Assembly (NCBI GenBank): GCA_028702545.1 | Contig: JAQVOQ010000004.1 | Coordinates: forward strand, 1 to 24,917 | Direction: 5' to 3' | Length of the DNA: 24,917 nt | Source of the DNA: Clostridia bacterium | GTDB taxonomy: Bacteria > Bacillota > Clostridia > Christensenellales > UBA1242 | Shown here: positions 22,898 to 24,917 of the stretch, piece by piece | How positions within the stretch are numbered: the stretch's first letter is position 1 | How the letters are laid out: each line of letters opens with the position of its first letter | The notes under the pieces: generated by a model | Told to the model about the DNA's origin: nothing | Databases searched by the model: none | The model's input: the letters and a program-made list of their open reading frames with translations, nothing else | Translations under genes and position numbers: made by a program

Positions 22898-23617
22898 TTA
22901 TGCTTCTTCTTGCGCTTCTTCTTGTTCCTCTTCTAATTTTCGAATTTGTTTTTTTATAGATCCTTCTTTAATAGCATCATAGAACATTGTTATACTAGCA
23001 TAAAAGAATGGTGTAATAAATAGCAGTTCAATAATTCCTGCAAGTATTCCTGCTATAAGTAGCAGATTTGTACCCCAAATTAAGTTTGGAATTAAACCTA
23101 TGGCTAACGACAAGCCAAATACTATAACTGAAAAGATTAAAAACACTAAATAAAATATGCCAATTTTAAACCTATAACCAGCTGTTAATTTTTTGCTTTT
23201 TGATAATGCTTCTAAAGCGCCTATTTCCTTATTATCTTCTAAGATGTGAAGGGCAAATGAGTATCTAGTTAAAAATAATATGCCCGGAATAATTAAAAGT
23301 ACAAAACCCACACTGATTAAAATTATCATTAATGCAGTCGTTAAAAATGCTGGAATAAACAATTTGTAATTAGAAAATAACTCTTCTAACTCATATTTTC
23401 TTCCCGCCAACATTTTTCTTGTAAAAGCTATTTCGCCAAGCAACATAAACCCAATAACTGGCAAACTAAAAGCCTGCGATAAACCTGTAAAATCAGCAAG
23501 TAAAAAAACGACAAATGCAATAATTACACTAGAACAAATTAATGCTAGCCATTTTCCTTTTAATTTTTCTAAAACTTTTGTTAAAAAAGCAATCGTTCCT
23601 GTTTTATCAAAATTCAT
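22898..23617 (-). CDS. YciC/DUF975-like multi-pass membrane protein
   Basis: A 239-residue membrane protein of unknown function. It has hydrophobic helices at about 24-42, 50-66, 85-115, 151-180 and 185-213. The middle resembles the DUF975/YciC-type group: FVLLIIPGILFLTRYSFALH, then an aspartate/glutamate-rich loop and GALEALSKSKKLTAGYRFKI, matching the family's WxxPGIxxxxRYxxAxxxxxD and ALxxSxxLxxG pattern. The C-terminus is a charged coil (IRKLEEEQEEAQEEA) that should be cytoplasmic. The ATG has AAGGGG upstream. A near-consensus promoter and a strong terminator make it a single-gene unit. Confidence 0.75.
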   Translation of the reverse strand: MNFDKTGTIAFLTKVLEKLKGKWLALICSSVIIAFVVFLLADFTGLSQAFSLPVIGFMLLGEIAFTRKMLAGRKYELEELFSNYKLFIPAFLTTALMIILISVGFVLLIIPGILFLTRYSFALHILEDNKEIGALEALSKSKKLTAGYRFKIGIFYLVFLIFSVIVFGLSLAIGLIPNLIWGTNLLLIAGILAGIIELLFITPFFYASITMFYDAIKEGSIKKQIRKLEEEQEEAQEEA

Positions 23618-23690
23618 AAATTATATCCCCTTAAATTTTAAATAGCGTAAAAACAAATATTAATTATCTTTTTACACACTAATTATAATA

Positions 23691-23719
23691 ATTATACCTT
23701 ATAATGTTAAAGATTTCAA
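23691..23719 (-). promoter_or_regulatory. Promoter of the DUF975-like gene
   Basis: TTGAAA (23714-23719) and a perfect TATAAT (23691-23696) are separated by 17 bases. The predicted leader is about 65 bases. Confidence 0.75.
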
Positions 23720-23813
23720 AAGCTTTTAAACAAATTTTTGGTTAACTTTTGTAATATTTCTAATTAAAATATCAAAACAATAACATTAACTTTATAAAAA
23801 TAATAAAATTTAT

Positions 23814-23843
23814 AAAAAACCACTTTTTAATAAGTGGTTTTTT
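23814..23843 (-). terminator. Terminator of the repetitive surface protein gene
   Basis: Perfect 12-bp stem AAAAAACCACTT / AAGTGGTTTTTT around a 6-base loop, directly after the stop codon. Confidence 0.85.
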
Positions 23844-23846
23844 GTT

Positions 23847-24905
23847 TTAACTAGCTAATACTTTTACTCTATAAGTAATTTGATAATCATAATTCGTGTA
23901 TACTCTTATATTTATATACTGATCCTCTGTAAACGGTATTCCTGTGTAAGATAAAACGCCATCAATAATTTTAATATAATCATTTGTTTCAATAAGCGAG
24001 AATATCAAAGTATCGGTAATATCGTCAGCTGGGTCAATACTTGGATCAACTGTGTTTGCACTAATATTACCCTCTGTAATTAAGTCATAACTCGTTATAA
24101 AAGCTATTTCTTGATAAGCTTGCGAGTTATGAGGTACTGCATTAGAATAATCAGCTACAATTTGTATATTTGGCATAATTTTAATATCATAAAAAGTTTC
24201 AAAATCTATGCCTGAATCAAATAATATATATATTCTAATTTTAATATCTCTCTCTGTTGCCGTTGACCATATAAAAACTTGACCAAACTCATCTACACTT
24301 CCTGCATTTATATTGCTAATTTCATAATTTAAATTAGTGATTGGGTCACCTGCAATAGTTTTAATATCAACTCTTGGTTTTAACTGTCCTTCAACAAGAA
24401 TTTCAGCTAATAACAAATCAACTATGGCGTTACCAGTTGTTGGTGGATAAATAATCTCTGGTAAGTTAGGCACAAGTGGTTCTCCATTATCTGGATAAGT
24501 GATTGTGCTAACAATATTTGGAATTATGCGAATGCTATAAAATTTTTCATAGCCAAAATCAGTATATAATTTTACTCTAATAACAACCGTAACACCAATA
24601 GGCACAGATGAAATAATAATTTTTCTACTTGTTTCAAAAGTTTCATTGGCTGGAATTTCGGTAAGTGTTACAGCAGGCGAAGAACTCTCAAGCGCAAAAT
24701 TAACTAAATTAGTATAATCTGCAAAGTCACTTCTCATTACTTTTACTCTTGGCTTTAACTCGGCGCCATCAACAATTTCAAGTTTTAATAGGTCAATTTC
24801 GTCCCCTGCAACAATTTGTTCTGATTCGCCTACTAAATTACTATATTTAAACTCTTCAATAACAGAAGGTGTTGTTACGTTTAGAATAATAAAAGCATAA
24901 GCCCC
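23847..24905 (-). CDS. Repetitive beta-rich, probably secreted or surface protein, C-terminal part (5' truncated)
   Basis: The frame is open from the window edge to the stop, giving 352 residues of a longer protein; a Met codon at 24737 is internal, since the repeat pattern continues upstream of it. Three tandem units of about 100 residues can be aligned. Units 1 and 2 begin with (L/I)xVxGxxLKPRVxIK. All three end with IR(V/I)Y...F/Y..xYxI(R/K)(V/I)xP or similar: VIRVKLYTDFGYEKFYSIRIIPN, then IKIRIYILFDSG...FYDIKIMPN, then INIRVYTNYDYQITYRVKVLAS. The end of a further unit (YAFIILNVTTP) is at the edge. The composition is Thr/Ile/Asn/Asp-rich with almost no Cys, like extracellular Ig-like or cadherin-like modules. 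No LPXTG motif, SLH domain or C-terminal helix is present, so the anchor, if any, is N-terminal. The family is not recognised. Confidence 0.75.
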   Translation of the reverse strand, partial: GAYAFIILNVTTPSVIEEFKYSNLVGESEQIVAGDEIDLLKLEIVDGAELKPRVKVMRSDFADYTNLVNFALESSSPAVTLTEIPANETFETSRKIIISSVPIGVTVVIRVKLYTDFGYEKFYSIRIIPNIVSTITYPDNGEPLVPNLPEIIYPPTTGNAIVDLLLAEILVEGQLKPRVDIKTIAGDPITNLNYEISNINAGSVDEFGQVFIWSTATERDIKIRIYILFDSGIDFETFYDIKIMPNIQIVADYSNAVPHNSQAYQEIAFITSYDLITEGNISANTVDPSIDPADDITDTLIFSLIETNDYIKIIDGVLSYTGIPFTEDQYINIRVYTNYDYQITYRVKVLAS

Positions 24906-24917
24906 AGATCGGAAGAG
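24906..24917. other. Illumina adapter remnant at the contig end
   Basis: The last 12 bases, AGATCGGAAGAG, are identical to the start of the Illumina TruSeq adapter. They are not genomic. Confidence 0.93.

Overview
The window looks like a stretch of core chromosome from an uncultured, low-GC, strictly anaerobic member of the Bacillota, most likely Clostridia-like. Four things point that way. The base composition is AT-rich. Pyruvate:ferredoxin oxidoreductase and a class III (oxygen-sensitive) ribonucleotide reductase are both present. Shine-Dalgarno sites are AGGAGG-type, with several TTG and GTG starts. Two Bacillota gene neighbourhoods are recognisable: pgk-tpiA-gpmI-[eno]-secG-rnr-smpB-ssrA, and spoVT-flippase-[mazG]-hup. 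The window is probably a whole metagenomic contig. Its last 12 bases (24906-24917) are the start of the Illumina TruSeq adapter. Its first ~120 bases are much GC-richer than the rest and break the reading frame of the gene there.

Layout, left to right. The C-terminal half of a PFOR gene is the only gene on the + strand (to 1629). It converges on a transketolase gene, with a terminator and two tandem hairpins between them (1657-1786). All other genes are on the - strand. The shikimate kinase-like/tkt pair comes first, then nrdD-nrdG behind a promoter carrying two NrdR-type boxes. Next are a translationally coupled pair encoding a patatin-like lipase and a membrane-anchored ComEC-type metallo-hydrolase, and a one-TM coiled-coil protein of unknown function lying directly downstream of tmRNA. 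Then comes the conserved block, in transcription order pgk, tpiA, gpmI, a 71-residue membrane protein, secG, rnr, smpB, ssrA (18395 down to 11027). Upstream of it are a nitrilase-fold gene that has lost its catalytic triad, dusB, hup, a SpoVB/YabM-type flippase and spoVT. The right end has a YciC/DUF975-like membrane protein and the C-terminal part of a repetitive surface protein running off the edge.

How the genes fit together. PFOR, transketolase and Pgk/TpiA/GpmI are central carbon metabolism for a fermenter. NrdDG supplies dNTPs without oxygen. SecG, RNase R, SmpB and tmRNA are the export, RNA-decay and ribosome-rescue set. SpoVT, the flippase and HU belong to envelope, sporulation and nucleoid biology. 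gapA, eno and mazG are absent from their usual positions. I see no CRISPR array, insertion sequence, prophage, defence island or tRNA gene. The features most worth a second look are two apparent pseudoenzymes (nitrilase fold, shikimate kinase fold), the small membrane protein with its own near-consensus promoter, the ssrA-linked coiled-coil gene, the tandem hairpins at 1698-1786 and the repetitive surface protein.
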